Below, piece after piece: positions 1 through 11,254 of a stretch of 64,000 nucleotides of DNA. The first letter of the stretch is position 1. Each line of letters starts with the position of its first letter. The notes beneath the pieces are model-generated. The model ran no database searches, had not been told where the DNA came from, and saw only the letters and a program-made list of their open reading frames with translations. Source of the stretch: Meghimatium bilineatum (Eukaryota > Mollusca > Gastropoda > Stylommatophora > Philomycidae); the NCBI GenBank assembly GCA_034231615.1, contig CM067317.1:44524652-44588651 (forward strand), given 5' to 3'. The translations under genes were made by a program, and so were the position numbers.

Positions 1-289
1 TTAACGAGTCATTGTAGCGCTTCCTTTGGCCACCTTGAGATCGTATACCCTTCTCTAGCTCACCATAGAGAAGTATCTTTGGCAGACGATGGCGTGAATG
101 TGAAAATGACTTGCACTGGGGATTTTGATTAAAGTGAGGAAGAGTTGTGCAAAGTAAACTTCTAATGCCCAAATGACATCCCACTAAACATGACCAGTAT
201 TAACATCCTAACAAACACTTCCTGGCAGTGAGAAAATTTAATACAACAATTTAGATGGAAGGGGAGAAGAGATAGAAAGTTGACAAGAT

Positions 290-655
290 AACAACATAAT
301 CCTCCTGAGTAATCCACAGGATCCACTAACTTTCTACTCAAGAAGATGGCATAGCAACTCAACCCCAGACCTTGCTGAAATAATGGAAAGAACAATAGGT
401 GAACAACTTCGTGGCAGTGATCATCACCCAGTCATCATCCAAGTGAACAAAACCATAATTATAAGACCATCTAGATTCTTGATAGAATCTAGTTGGTCTT
501 GTAATTATTGTTTTGTTCACTTTGATAATGACCGGGCGATGATCACTGCCACCAAGTTGTTACAAAACCAACTAATACAAGATGGAACTACAAGAAAGCA
601 AACTGGCACATATATAAACACAGAGCAAACCTACTTACAAAAGACATACAATTAA
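290..655 (+). mobile_element. LINE fragment: endonuclease C-terminus and linker
   Basis: The plus frame reads TPDLAEI, then GSDHHPVIIQV, the terminal SDH motif of APE-type LINE endonucleases, where His/Asp act in catalysis. The frame then enters an inverted repeat (402-561), after which a linker-like segment (NYKKANW) resumes. 5'-truncated or decayed, with no intact ORF. Confidence 0.7.
402..561. repeat. 78-bp inverted repeat with 4-base loop
   Basis: Arms 402-479 and 484-561 pair with roughly ten mismatches around the loop TGAT. The left arm encodes the SDH motif of the LINE endonuclease. Confidence 0.85.
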
Positions 656-749
656 AAGAGACATCAACACTATTATCATGGAGTTTAATAAAGGAATACT
701 TCAGGCAGCTAAGGAGACAATACCAAGAGGAGCAAGGAAGAATTAAGTA

Positions 750-1000
750 TCATATTCTTATCGATTAAGGATCTCATACACAGATGAATGTCCATGTGGA
801 TCTGGAACCCAGACTCCAGAACTGCCCAACTTACAAAGAGCAAAGACAGCAGACCTGGCCAGAGGATACAGACTTGAGACAAAAGCTATGGGGCAGCCGC
901 TCTGACCTGGAGAAGACACGTGGACTTCGTCTTGATGACAGGTCTGACGGTATAGCATGACCACATGCTGAACGCAGAAGAAGTACCATATTCGACCAAT
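750..1000 (+). mobile_element. LINE 3' fragment: C-terminal CxC zinc-knuckle region
   Basis: Reads LRISYTDECPCGSGTQTPE, the Cys-rich motif that follows RNase H in some I/Jockey-like LINEs. It ends in TGAACGCAGAAGAAG near 1000. RT and RNase H are missing between the endonuclease piece and this piece, so the copy is internally deleted. Confidence 0.65.
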
Positions 1001-1187
1001 ACACTCCAATTATAAATACAGCAGCATTTATTAAGAAACCCGGACTTGATGGGTAGATAGATCAAACTGTGAATGAGAAGACAAATATCAACTAAATAGT
1101 ATATTTACTGCCTGTGTCACTAAATATTAACAAATGATTGTAGATAGAACTATTTGCAGCCCAAGATTCTACATTTCTTTTAGGCTA

Positions 1188-1468
1188 CAATCAATGTATT
1201 GCTGGGACCCAAAAGGGAAAAAAAAAGAATAGAAACACTATTTACCTTCCATGCATGTCATAAGAGGTGACTAAGGAGGTTATTGGATGGAGTTATCTAT
1301 TATATCCCATGGTCAAAGTGATCAATACTTCATTCAGCAGTTGAATGTATAAGGCCAAAAGCACAGATATCATAACAAAGCTATCAAAGATGACATAACA
1401 CATTCCGTTCTCTGGACTTCCTCCTGCTAATCTGCAGGAGCTTGAGAACAAACGAAGATGAAGAATTA
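1188..1468 (+). mobile_element. SINE A copy (diverged)
   Basis: Starts near a decayed form of the family head (GCTGGGACCC..AAAGGG), contains CATGCATGTC then the TAAGAGG..ACTAAGGAGG block, and ends in GAACAAACGAAGATGAAGAA. Confidence 0.8.
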
Positions 1469-2152
1469 CACTACTATTATTCTGAACACAGCACTATTTA
1501 TAACTTTAAATATCTGATTCTGACAATCCAACATACCAAAGATGTTATATGACCGTGGGGTACAGAATCTTCAGGATCTTCCTCCCTGGAAATAAAATAT
1601 AGAAGAAGAAAAAAATATAAGTGTATATTAATACATATATATATTGAACACATGTAGCTAGTCAATACTACCTCTAACTTGTGCAGGTGAGTAGCAGTAC
1701 AAGTATTAAGTACAGCTCACAAAATGTGCCAGCCTTCGTACATAAAAAGCGAGCAAATTACCTTTTTTATTTTAGTAGAAACCTTCACCCAGAAATGTAT
1801 ATGCACTGCTCAGACATCTTCAGATGTGGATTTGCACATCAGAAGAGAATTAGGGGAAACATTGACTAGAGTCCCTTTAAAGCTTACTCAGGATGACATC
1901 TGGTGGGTTACACATTTATATTCGTAACGCAGGTTCTTGTTGAACAAATATAAAATGTTGTTTATTAACAAGAAATACTTGCGTCACCAATATCAGTTTG
2001 CTGTCTCACTCAATCACACTCTCAGACTGGCACACTACCAGGTGAGAATTAACACAGACCGTTAGTGATAGACACATGAATATTATGGCTTTTGAGAAAA
2101 TATTCCTTTATGTCACACCCTGAAGTTAATTTCTACTTTGATGAACCCCTCC
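1469..2152. other. No gene recognised
   Basis: AT-rich sequence with two short overlapping ORFs (1681-1927) that match nothing I recognise and have no supporting signals. Confidence 0.5.
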
Positions 2153-2300
2153 AGTCGAAGATGGATGTGTTAGGTCATTGGCGCAAATAAAATGGCAACA
2201 CAAAGTATTTCCATTCTCTGGACCAGATCATGCTTGAAATCTAGTAGGACTAATGTAATGCTACAAAATAGATTCAGTGGGAGTTTGAGAATGTTTGAGG
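2153..2300 (+). mobile_element. SINE B copy (diverged)
   Basis: Head GAAGATGGATGTGT, then TTGGCGCAAATAAAATGGC, CTCTGGAC and AAATCTAGTAGGAC, in the order of the family. The 3' tail is decayed. Confidence 0.8.
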
Positions 2301-2345
2301 TTTATAGCTGAAGATCAACCTCTGGTTCGAATGCAGCATCACAAT

Positions 2346-2420
2346 GTCCTTTCTACTGTAGTACACAAGTCTTTCTACTGTGGTACACAAGTCTTTCTAC
2401 TGTGGTACACAAGTCTTTCT
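2346..2420. repeat. 22-bp tandem repeat, about 3.5 units
   Basis: The unit CTTTCTACTGTGGTACACAAGT is repeated head to tail. Confidence 0.85.
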
Positions 2421-2737
2421 AATCAGTCTATAGATGACTACAAAATCTGAATATATCACATCCCTTGCTACTCTGGGTGGCAGCTGGCCACTAACTTCAA
2501 TGAACAAGACAGACAGCATTGAAGGCCATCAAAATGTAATAACTATATCAGTTCACTAAAGTTAATCAACTGTTTGCATTGATATCTCACTAGCAGCTAG
2601 ATTTATCTGACTATCCTCTAAATACTTCTCAATCGGAACAATGATCACTACTTGATATTTCCTCATTACACTCAAATGAAAACTGATCCAAGAATATTTC
2701 AACTACACAATGAGTCCACTTGTTTCCCCAAAGATGG

Positions 2738-2935
2738 TCAAGTAAAGTAAAGTAACCCATAGCATTTATTAATGCTGTAGGGGTGTGAGATATTAGCGAT
2801 CTCTCATTTCAGTGGCTCTGAAAAATGAGGGCAGTAGTCATCTTCTCTCCCTTGCAGTCTTTATTTCCCGGATTAATCCGGTACCCATTTAGGCTGGGTC
2901 GATGAAAAACATTTGGGCTCCCCAAATTAAAGATG
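2738..2935 (-). mobile_element. SINE C (tRNA-like core) copy
   Basis: On the minus strand: TCGACCCAGCC, GGTACCGGATTAATCC, TAAAGACTGC, ending GGGTTACTTTACTT. Shared with 12193-12356 and, for the core, with 11125-11250. Confidence 0.7.
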
Positions 2936-3149
2936 GTCAAGTATTTACGCTTGATTGCAAAGCACTGCCCACACCTGTGACTAGATGGACTTTTAGTTTT
3001 TAAGGAGATATCAATAAACCAGAGGTGGGCGTGTTCACGCCCACTATCAATTCAATTGCAATTAGAAAATTCAAGGGAAATAAGAGAAACCCTTCAATTG
3101 TCCCCTGGTGAAATCAGGGGAGGCAAGCCAGAAACTTGGCAGGTAGACA

Positions 3150-3265
3150 TCATCTAGTACCATTTCTGCAACAAAGGTTGGCTGCAACAGATCTCAACAT
3201 CCCCTGCCTCTTGTTTTGGTGATGCACTCTGCTAGACTGTACCCTGTCCATCTTGTGATGTTATT
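3150..3265 (-). mobile_element. LINE RT 3'-end remnant
   Basis: The minus strand encodes a decayed version of the C-terminal end seen at 37270-37640 (AECTTKTRDR / AANLRCGDGT there; here frameshifted but clearly parallel, e.g. HHQNKRQ and VAANLCCRNGT). Confidence 0.5.
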
Positions 3266-3581
3266 CTCCCACATGTATCGCGTATCTCATGCAATATGTT
3301 TCCGTACACTGCATAGCAAATTAGTTCTTCTTCTTTTTGTTGGTGTGCCAATTAGATTTGTTTGTTTTCGTGGAACTATTATTCTTTGAAACACTAAAGG
3401 TTGTCCTCCTGTTTTGCACCGTAAAAGTTTATTAGGGTTGTTGTAAAGCTTCCTTCTAATTAGATGTGTGAGTAATAATTCTTCCTTATTTGTCAATGGT
3501 TCTGTTCTGATATAGGTTTGCTGATAGATTTTTTAAAACTAAAGTCATGTTTCATCATGGGAGAAGTGGCGCTGTCTGATG

Positions 3582-4325
3582 TTAACTTTCTGAATTCAGA
3601 AACTGTACATGTTGTAACTGCAGGTTATATGCTAGATATAGCAGAATCGTGTATGTTATTGGGCGCTGAAGGTCTAAAATATGTGGAGGGTGTGCTGGTA
3701 TAACTACATTGTGGATATGCAGGTGTTGTAAATGTGGAAGGTGTGCTGTTATAGTGAAGATGTGCAAATGCAGGTGTAAATATGGAAGGTGTGCTGGTAT
3801 AGCTACATTGTGGATATGCAGTTGTTGCAAATGTGGAAAATATTCCATTATTATATTGAAGACAACGGCGAGAGTGGGTACTGTTAAATTTGTTGGATTG
3901 TTATTACTATTGGTGAGTTGTGGAGACAATCTTGCTGTCACTGGCATTAGAATATCTTCCTCTGTTTCTGTAGCAGAAAATAACACAGACACAGATACAT
4001 CATGATCATTATCAGAATTATCAAAATCGCTCTTTCTTTTTATGCTGCCACAGTTCATACTTTGATGATGACTACACACGGAACATTCTAAAACAGTTAG
4101 GTTAGGATTAAACTCCATCCAGATGTGGGCACTGTTAGTAGCTATCAATTTGGCTCGAGCTAGAGATTTACTATCCTTGTTGATTTTGAGTTTATGATTT
4201 CGCATTACACACTTGACACACAATGTGGTTGAATGTTTTGTTTCAATATCGTCCATGATATGTATCCCATAAATACTAGCCAGGTCACTTTGATATAAGC
4301 TACAGGACCGTGGTTTCTTCTGCAT
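3582..4325 (-). CDS. ORF with RAG1 N-terminal-like cysteine region (mobile-element type)
   Basis: A 247-codon ORF. Residues 14-90 read like the central N-terminal region of RAG1: a YGIHI segment, a conserved His, C36-x2-C39, then a W-x-E-F-x-P stretch followed by C81-x2-C84 and a basic KRK tail. The spacing and flanking residues parallel the RAG1 segment where two CxxC pairs bind zinc. Elements with RAG1-N-terminal-like ORFs (N-RAG-TP) were, as I recall, described from sea slugs. The C-terminal third is a degenerate repeat (LHIHN / IPAHLP) over a roughly 60-bp DNA repeat, so it may not be original coding sequence. The frame is open upstream of the first Met to about 4365, where a possible acceptor (ATTAG) lies next to a satellite. 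It could also be a host zinc-finger gene fragment. Confidence 0.45.
   Translation of the reverse strand: MQKKPRSCSLYQSDLASIYGIHIMDDIETKHSTTLCVKCVMRNHKLKINKDSKSLARAKLIATNSAHIWMEFNPNLTVLECSVCSHHQSMNCGSIKRKSDFDNSDNDHDVSVSVLFSATETEEDILMPVTARLSPQLTNSNNNPTNLTVPTLAVVFNIIMEYFPHLQQLHIHNVAIPAHLPYLHLHLHIFTITAHLPHLQHLHIHNVVIPAHPPHILDLQRPITYTILLYLAYNLQLQHVQFLNSES
3690..3860. repeat. Degenerate ~60-bp repeat
   Basis: The core TGTAAATGTGGAAGGTGTGC recurs about three times with variation. It makes the C-terminal part of the minus-strand ORF repetitive and creates a spurious Cys-rich ORF on the plus strand. Confidence 0.6.
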
Positions 4326-4373
4326 CCTTTTATCTTTCTTAGATAATGTTCTTCCTTCTAATAATGTTCTAAT

Positions 4374-5452
4374 ATTTGCACAAGTAAAATGAGATCTAAC
4401 TAGATATACATGCTAAACTAGTGTTTGATGGTGGCATAATAGGTTTATTTTGGACTTATATTTGCCGAACACGAATAGAAAAATTATCATGAAGACAAGT
4501 TCGTAACGTTAATGCTACACAAAGAATGAATCTTTTACATGATCTAATTGCGCAATGTAACTAATTTCGATCATATTTGCACAAGTAAAATGAGATCTAA
4601 CTAGATATACAAGCTAAACTAGTATTTGATGGTGGCATAATAGGTTTATTTTGGACTTATATTTGCCGACCACGAATAGAAAAATTATCATGAAGACAAG
4701 TTCGTAACGTTAATGCTACACAAAGAATGAATCTTTTACATGATCTAATTGCGCAATGTAACTAATTTCGATCATATTTGCACAAGTAAAATGAGATCTA
4801 ACTAGATATACAAGCTAAACTAGTATTTTATGGTGGCATAATAGGTTTATTTTGGACTTATATTTGCCGACCACGAATAGAAAAATTATCATGAAGACAA
4901 GTTCGTAACGTTAATGCTACACAAAGAATGAATCTTTTACATGATCTAATTGCGCAATGTAACTAATTTCGATCATATTTGCACAAGTAAAATGAGATCT
5001 AACTAGATATACATGCTAAACTAGTATTTGATGGTGGCATAATAGGTTTATTTTGGACTTATATTTGCCGACCACAAATAGAAAAATTATCATGAAGACA
5101 AGTTCGTAACGTTAATGCTACACAAAGAATGAATCTTTTACATGATCTAATTGCGCAATGTAACTAATTTCGATCATATTTGCACAAGTAAAATGAGATC
5201 TAACTAGATATACAAGCTAAACTAGTATTTTATGGTGGCATAATAGGTTTATTTTGGACTTATATTTGCCGACCACGAATAGAAAAATTATCATGAAGAC
5301 AAGTTCGTAACGTTAATGCTACACAAAGAATGAATCTTTTACATGATCTAATTGCGCAATGTAACTAATTTCGATCATATTTGCACAAGTAAAATGAGAT
5401 CTAACTAGATATACATGCTAAACTAGTGTTTGATCGTGGCATAATAGGTTTA
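4374..5452. repeat. 201-bp tandem satellite, five full units plus a partial
   Basis: Units start at 4374, 4575, 4776, 4977, 5178 and 5379 (partial, about 73 bp), exactly 201 bp apart. Divergence is a few bases per unit. Units 3 and 5 share variants absent from 2 and 4, hinting at a 402-bp duplication. The array begins where the RAG1-like ORF's open frame ends. Confidence 0.95.
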
Positions 5453-6184
5453 ATTTGTACATTCTTATGGTAAACGATGATCTAACAAATTTGACACTGT
5501 ATGTAAAGTAATGATATTAGGCCTACTAAATTAACATGAAGAACAACGAAATTGTCTTACCTGTATAAATATTGAATGTGCACTGGTCAAAAACAATGAC
5601 AACCTAATAGGACTTGTACAAAAATATGAGGATGGAAAATGTTGAGTTGTGCTTGCAAATGCACACACTCTGGCTGCTGTATAAAATTCGCAAAATTGAG
5701 AAACGGTATCTTTGAACCAGAAGCGAAATCCAAGCCTCCACGCGAATTATTTCATTCAGCGCTGGGTAATAAATATGTCAGGTCTGTTACACCCCTTCAG
5801 GACTACAATAGCTGAAATGCCTCGTGTGTGGCCGAACTAAATGTTAACATTTTTAGAAAGGAAAAACAGGTGTGTGCCATGACCCAATATTGATATGTGA
5901 CTGTCTACATGGCGACCTGAAATTTTAGGTGGGTATGTCCTTTGTTCAGATGCGTGTGAAGATGGTTACTGGTTTTAGTGATTCAATGGCCCTCTGTTTG
6001 CTCTACCACTGGTTGACATATGCAAGCAAGCATGTCAAATGCATCTGGTCAAGTTTCAACATTGACATGTGGACAGCCTACCTGGTGACTCAATATATTT
6101 ATACAAGTCCGCCATTTTGGTGAGTGAGATATACTGTTCAGTCTCTTTTGTTTTTAATTGTTTAGCTTCTTGAATGTCTAACTA
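5453..6184. other. No gene recognised
   Basis: Unique-looking AT-rich sequence. One 64-codon ORF (5929-6123) has no recognisable motif. Confidence 0.4.
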
Positions 6185-6598
6185 ATGTTTAACTTGTATA
6201 ATGTCTGTAACCAGATTTGTACAGGAAATAGCCTGATTGTCACCTATTTTAATAACTCAATATCTTTCTCTCCCAGCTTGCAGAAAACATGTCAACTTTT
6301 ATTAAATTTTGAGCTTCCTTTCCTGTCAAAGGTATTCATAGCACCCTACCTCTGGGCTATGCTCACAGCAATTGATGGAGCAGCTAGCTATACATTCCAC
6401 ACCATCCAAGGAGGCTCTCCAATTAACGTTTGCCTGACTCTGGGCTCTCCCAAGGAATTGTCATATCCTGCAGAGTTGCTTTTCAACATACTCATGTGTC
6501 GTCTGTTCAAGCAGGGCTCCCTGTACAAGCTGACGGTTGGACCATGGGCAGAACTCATCTGGTTCCTTAGCATGATATGCAATGCTGGATTCTTTTAA
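6185..6598 (+). other. Unrecognised 137-codon ORF
   Basis: Hydrophobic-rich ORF with no family I recognise. No splice or promoter context supports it, and nearby frames are broken. It may be chance or part of a decayed element. Confidence 0.15.
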
Positions 6599-6984
6599 AG
6601 TTGCACCACAAAGGAAATGTTATTGTACAGATGAAATGATATGGGACTTTAAAAGAGGTAAGTTTCACTAATTGACATATCATCTATTGGGAGTCTACTG
6701 TTGCATAGTGGTTGATCTGGTTGGTCACTGATGAGTCCTTAAATATTTCCATATGCAAACTCCTAACACAGTGGTGATTTCATTGCATAATGTGCTGTAA
6801 CATTTTTGTATTTTATTTTTAAAATGGTACTATCAAATTACAGGATGTACAACTGGCAATATAGAGACACAACTGGCAATGAAAGATATGCTGAATGTGG
6901 ACAGTATCACTTACATTTTTGCCAAAACGTAACCCACAATTTTACCACTTTCATCCTCTGCAATGTATGACAACTGTAGAGAAA

Positions 6985-7125
6985 TAATAAAGAAATTAGA
7001 AGATCTACAACCAAAAATAACAATATTTAAGAAATCTATAAGGAGTACAATATTTAACAAATCTACAAAGAGAACAATATTTACCAGATATCTAATAATT
7101 ACAATATTAACCTTTAGCATGATAA
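6985..7125. repeat. Degenerate ~35-bp tandem repeat
   Basis: The motif AGATCTACAA..ACAATATTTA recurs about four times with drift. It generates complementary short ORFs on both strands. Confidence 0.5.
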
Positions 7126-7585
7126 GTCGAGAAAATACTACACTGTTTTCAGTCAACGGCAACAGCTATTGCTGAAAATATGCAACTGTTGACATACTCC
7201 CCCATTCAGAAAATTGAAAATCACACATTAATGTCATAGGAATCAGCGAGTCATAGTTAACAGTAATATTTTACTTCTGATTAAGGTGTATTGACTTAGG
7301 AGAATTTTGTAGAACAAGAAGTTCTAAATTCAGAGACATCCAGATCAAGATCTATCTGTGGGTTACAAAGGCTGTCAATATATATAATTGACATACAATC
7401 ATTATATATTGTGATAGTAAGTAATTCTTGGAAATTATGTTTGCTTTTAAAGTGGATATAGTAACACGTTGGTTTCATTATGGAATGATATTGAATAAGA
7501 ACTAACGTATTGATGGATTTACAGACAACATTAGGTCGTTTCTAGAACAATTTTTTCGCCAAGGTAAGTAACTTTTTACATGTTT

Positions 7586-7650
7586 TATTTCTTCTTCTGC
7601 ATTAATTCTCAAACTCCTGCATATTAGCAGGATGTAGTCCGGAGAACGGT
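7586..7650 (-). mobile_element. SINE A 3' fragment
   Basis: CTTCTTCTGC, CTCAAACTCCTGC and GGATGTAGTCCGGAGAACGG match the 3' part of SINE A in reverse. Confidence 0.75.
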
Positions 7651-7700
7651 GGGTAACTCTTACATTAATCACCGTTTTGTTTTTGTTTGAGTTACCCACC
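7648..7700. repeat. 12-bp perfect inverted repeat
   Basis: GGTGGGTAACTC at 7648-7659 pairs with GAGTTACCCACC at 7689-7700. The function is unknown; it may be the stem of a small MITE. Confidence 0.6.
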
Positions 7701-8960
7701 TTTTCTTTATACCCTCTACTCCCGTATTGCACTGATTCTTGTAATTATTTGTCTTTGTACACTTTCGTTAATAATTATTATTTTTGTGTTTGCCGTTCTC
7801 CTATATAATTCCTTTATGTCTTCTTTCGTTTGTGTATGTCAATATGTGATTATTTTGTACTCTGCCATTTTGTTATTGTTAAATCATTTACATATTTAGA
7901 TTATGATTTCGTTTTTATTGCAGTTGTCTCTTCGATGGGTGCCCATACATGTATAGTTATTTGTATATGCATTTTGTTTTACATGGTTCTATGTATCCAC
8001 ACAATTACTTTGGGCCACACATTTGTATGTATACATATGCAGTTGTTATAGCATTATCTTTATGTGAACGAACGTTTATATTTACATTAATATATGTATA
8101 TGTTTCTATGTGTACGAATGTTCATGTTATTATTTATGTGAGAAAGTGTTTATGTGCATGAATGTTCATATTTATGTATACATATATATATGTATATTTA
8201 TGTGAGCGCTTTTTTATGTTAATGCACGTATCTCCATTCTGTGTCAATGTGTATACCTATTCTGGTGTGAGCCCTTTCCTGTGTGTGGATACATTTACAT
8301 GCCTGTGCATTTTGTGTGGGTATCCTTCACACATCTGTGTCCATCTTGTTATGTGTTTATTTCTTGACTCTTGGTGTGTGTATACATTTCTATGTATGTT
8401 TAGGTTTGGTTTTATATATATGTTTATGTCTATATTTGGTTTCACATTCATTCCATGCGTTTTCAAATGTTGATTCTTCTTGTATCCTTCCTTCCCCAAA
8501 CCCACTCACCACACAACCTCATCATTACTCATCTATCATTGTCATATGCCATTCATGTTGGCGTAGGTGACCATGGTTCTCTGTTCACAGTATTGTTATC
8601 AGGATCGTTGTTTCCAAGCCTTGCTAGGTTGTCACATGAATATTTTCTCACGTCCCCATCTGTCTCTGTTCCCTTCAGTCTTTCCTGTTGTGACTATGTT
8701 CTTAAAACCTGCCTGTCTGATAAAGTGACAAAAGGGGTATTTTTCTTATCTTTTTCTTTTATTATTCTTGCACTCATCTATAGTGTCTCTAATTTCCCAC
8801 TTTCGGTTTGTTTATAATGAATGCACGCATTTTCACTTTTACTAGATGCGTTGCCATCCCTGCGCTATGGAGACGGGGCTTGATGAAATATAGACATCTA
8901 TTTTGTTTTTTATTTTGTCGTTTTCTGTTGTTTGTCTCTTGAAAAAGGTTCAATTTGAGC
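7701..8960. other. Low-complexity TGTATAT/TTCT-rich tract, no gene
   Basis: Long T- and GT-rich run with variants of TATGTATAT and TGTGTATACATT. The many overlapping ORFs here (rich in Cys, Tyr, Ile, Phe) are by-products of composition. Confidence 0.6.
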
Positions 8961-9189
8961 CGATACGTGGAGAATTGTCCTGTTTAGTTTTATTGTATGT
9001 TTTTTTAATATATACTTTTTTAATATATTTTTATTAATAGGCTAGGTAAGTGTTTTAGTAACCTGTTTACCTCATTTTGCGTTACTATTTGTTCATTAGG
9101 TTACTGCGGCACCATCCACTTTGTCGGACACCCTCTGACCATTTGGTTATTTATATTCCACATGTGTCATTAAGCGTAATGTGAAAGCC

Positions 9190-9440
9190 TCAGTTGTTGT
9201 TAAAAGGCCAGATGAGTCGCTGTGGTAGAGCGATGAGTCCATGTTTTTTCAAGGTTATCTTGATGTTTTCTATCCACCGTTTTCTTTGTCTACCTTTGGC
9301 TCTATATTCGGATATTCTTTTGCTATATGAACTTATTGGTATTTGGTTTGGGTTCATCATTCTCATAAGGTGATCAAACGATTTTACATGCTGTCTTTCA
9401 AATATACTCAATACAGGATATTATACCCACTCTTTACCTA
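9190..9440 (-). mobile_element. LINE RT C-terminal fragment
   Basis: The minus strand reads HVKSFDHLMRM then AKGRQRKRWIENIKITLKKH. The H-xx-RM and GR.R.RW pattern is the typical C-terminal tail after the thumb of RTE/CR1-like LINE RTs. Only the 3' end is present. Confidence 0.7.
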
Positions 9441-9684
9441 ATTTCTTATTTTATCTAGTTTAGTAACCATTGCAGCTTTTCTCAGGCACTTCATTTCACA
9501 TGTAACAGTTTACTTAGTCCAGACATTTAACAGACACGTCTGTTAAGGAACATGTTTGACAATAGTAGCAGAGTAATTAAAATACTGACTCAATAAAAAT
9601 GTATGTGGTAGCTGGATCTAAATATTTGCCTGCTATTAATTTTCCAATATCACCAAAAATATAATGAATTAGTGATGGCAACTA

Positions 9685-9786
<102 letters not shown>

Positions 9787-10139
9787 CTAAAAAACAACAC
9801 AAACAATTAAATTTACTTTAGTGTTCAAAATCAACATAATATTTATTTCAATTGTCTCCCTTACATCAGACCTCATCTAAGGCACAGTAACAAATCAAGC
9901 ATTAGAGAATAGTATTTAGAACACCAATGATATATACCTATATATATATATACCTGAATTGTGACTCCAGGTTATCATCCTGGACACGTCCATAGGAGCT
10001 TCAATCTCAGTCTCAATAAAACCATCAGTATGACATCCAACAGTTCCAATTTTCTACCTATTTATCAGTGTCTTTGCAATTACTTATGTTTCTCTTTACA
10101 GGCTGTTCTGATCTATATATAAAACTAGAGCAGTCTTGA

Positions 10140-10480
10140 GAGCAACCATGATTCACACCCTTGAAAATCCCCTGAGCAGATGAGGATCCTCAACGCATTA
10201 ATTATGTCTGTTGATTTATCTGTTGATATACCAATTGATACTGTGACCATGTTTGTCAGTGTATCAGCCCATTAATTACTCTCAACACCCATGTGTCCTG
10301 GCATGAATATAAAGGTAATCTTTCTGATCATAGATTGTGACAACTCCACTGATTGACGGCGGATGACTGCTTGAACCTTGCGGATCATGTTAATTAAGTC
10401 ACCATGTGTGCATGCATGTGAATAGTCCTGTGACATAATAGTGCTTCCATCACAGCTTTTACCTCCATCCATCTATGTAT
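10140..10480 (-). mobile_element. LINE RNase H fragment
   Basis: The minus strand has KITFIFMPGHMGVESN, followed after a stop by WADTLTNM. This corresponds to the final RNase H motif (PGHxGxxGNexAD) of an I/Jockey-like LINE. Same family as 35680-37110. Confidence 0.65.
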
Positions 10481-10616
10481 TGTATACATATATTCTGAGA
10501 GAAAAATTATCATTGTCTTGTTTTTTTTCTTTTTGTTTAATGATAATCTGCAAGACAAAGACACAATATAAATATATTGTGATATATATATATATATAAA
10601 TAGACTTCAATATATC

Positions 10617-10690
10617 TCTGTGGTGGTATGGTACAGAGCGTGTCTGTGACAACCACGGTACCAGGTTTGAATACTGCCACAGAAAATTGT
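10617..10690 (+). mobile_element. tRNA-derived SINE head
   Basis: A-box-like TGGTATGGTACAGAGCG and B-box-like AGGTTTGAATACT are spaced as in a tRNA gene. No credible full cloverleaf, so a SINE promoter rather than a tRNA. Confidence 0.45.
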
Positions 10691-11124
10691 GCGTTCAGAT
10701 CGTTTAGAAAGCAATGGCTAACTAATGAACATATTTACAAATTTATATTGCCCAGAAAATCTTAACAGTTAAAACATGTTGGATTGATAGCTACGTCATG
10801 AATATATATATATATATGTATCTACGTCCTGAATAGGATATATATATATATATATAAAATATATATATAGCTGATTTCCAGATCGCTGATACTGCCTGGC
10901 AGAAGACGGGCGAGACAAAAGGTACACCATACCGCACAAATTGGTCAGAGGAATGTGGAGGCATATCAAGAAATCAGGAAAAAAAGATTATGGACATGTA
11001 AAAACTTGAGCATGGAAAAACATATGTATGATAATTATTAGTTTGGAGAACTTATGAAGGCGTTGAAAAGTACATAAAATACAGCACCTGAACCAGAAGG
11101 CATAAGTCATTAGATACAATCAAT

Positions 11125-11250
11125 GTTACAATGGCATTGGGAGCAGCGTTAACGCACTGGTTCATTCCCCAGTTGAGGTGGAAATGTTTTTCAGATCGCA
11201 ACGGCTCCCGGGTCGACCCAGCCTTAAATGAGTACCGGATTAGGCGCATC
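11125..11250 (+). mobile_element. SINE C head and core
   Basis: A-box-like segment GAGCAGCGTTAACGCACTGG and B-box-like GGGTCGACCCA, followed by GAGTACCGGATTA as in SINE C. Box spacing is wider than in a tRNA. Confidence 0.5.
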
Positions 11251-11254
11251 CGCA

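Noticed and set aside
3709..4005. Cys-rich 98-codon plus-strand ORF as a small secreted peptide
   Set aside because: It is antisense to the RAG1-like ORF and reflects a degenerate DNA repeat; no signal peptide.
4374..5452. CRISPR-like array
   Set aside because: The units are contiguous 201-bp tandem repeats without distinct spacers, in a eukaryotic context.
7687..8817. Cluster of hydrophobic, Cys/Tyr-rich ORFs that could suggest membrane proteins
   Set aside because: Low-complexity T/GT-rich DNA yields them in all frames; no conserved motif or splice pattern.
9095..9165. GTTACTGCGG...TTTGGTTATTTAT segment shared with about 37207-37250
   Set aside because: A real short similarity but too brief to assign to an element; kept as a note only.
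10617..10690. tRNA gene
   Set aside because: Box-like motifs only; no acceptor-stem pairing.
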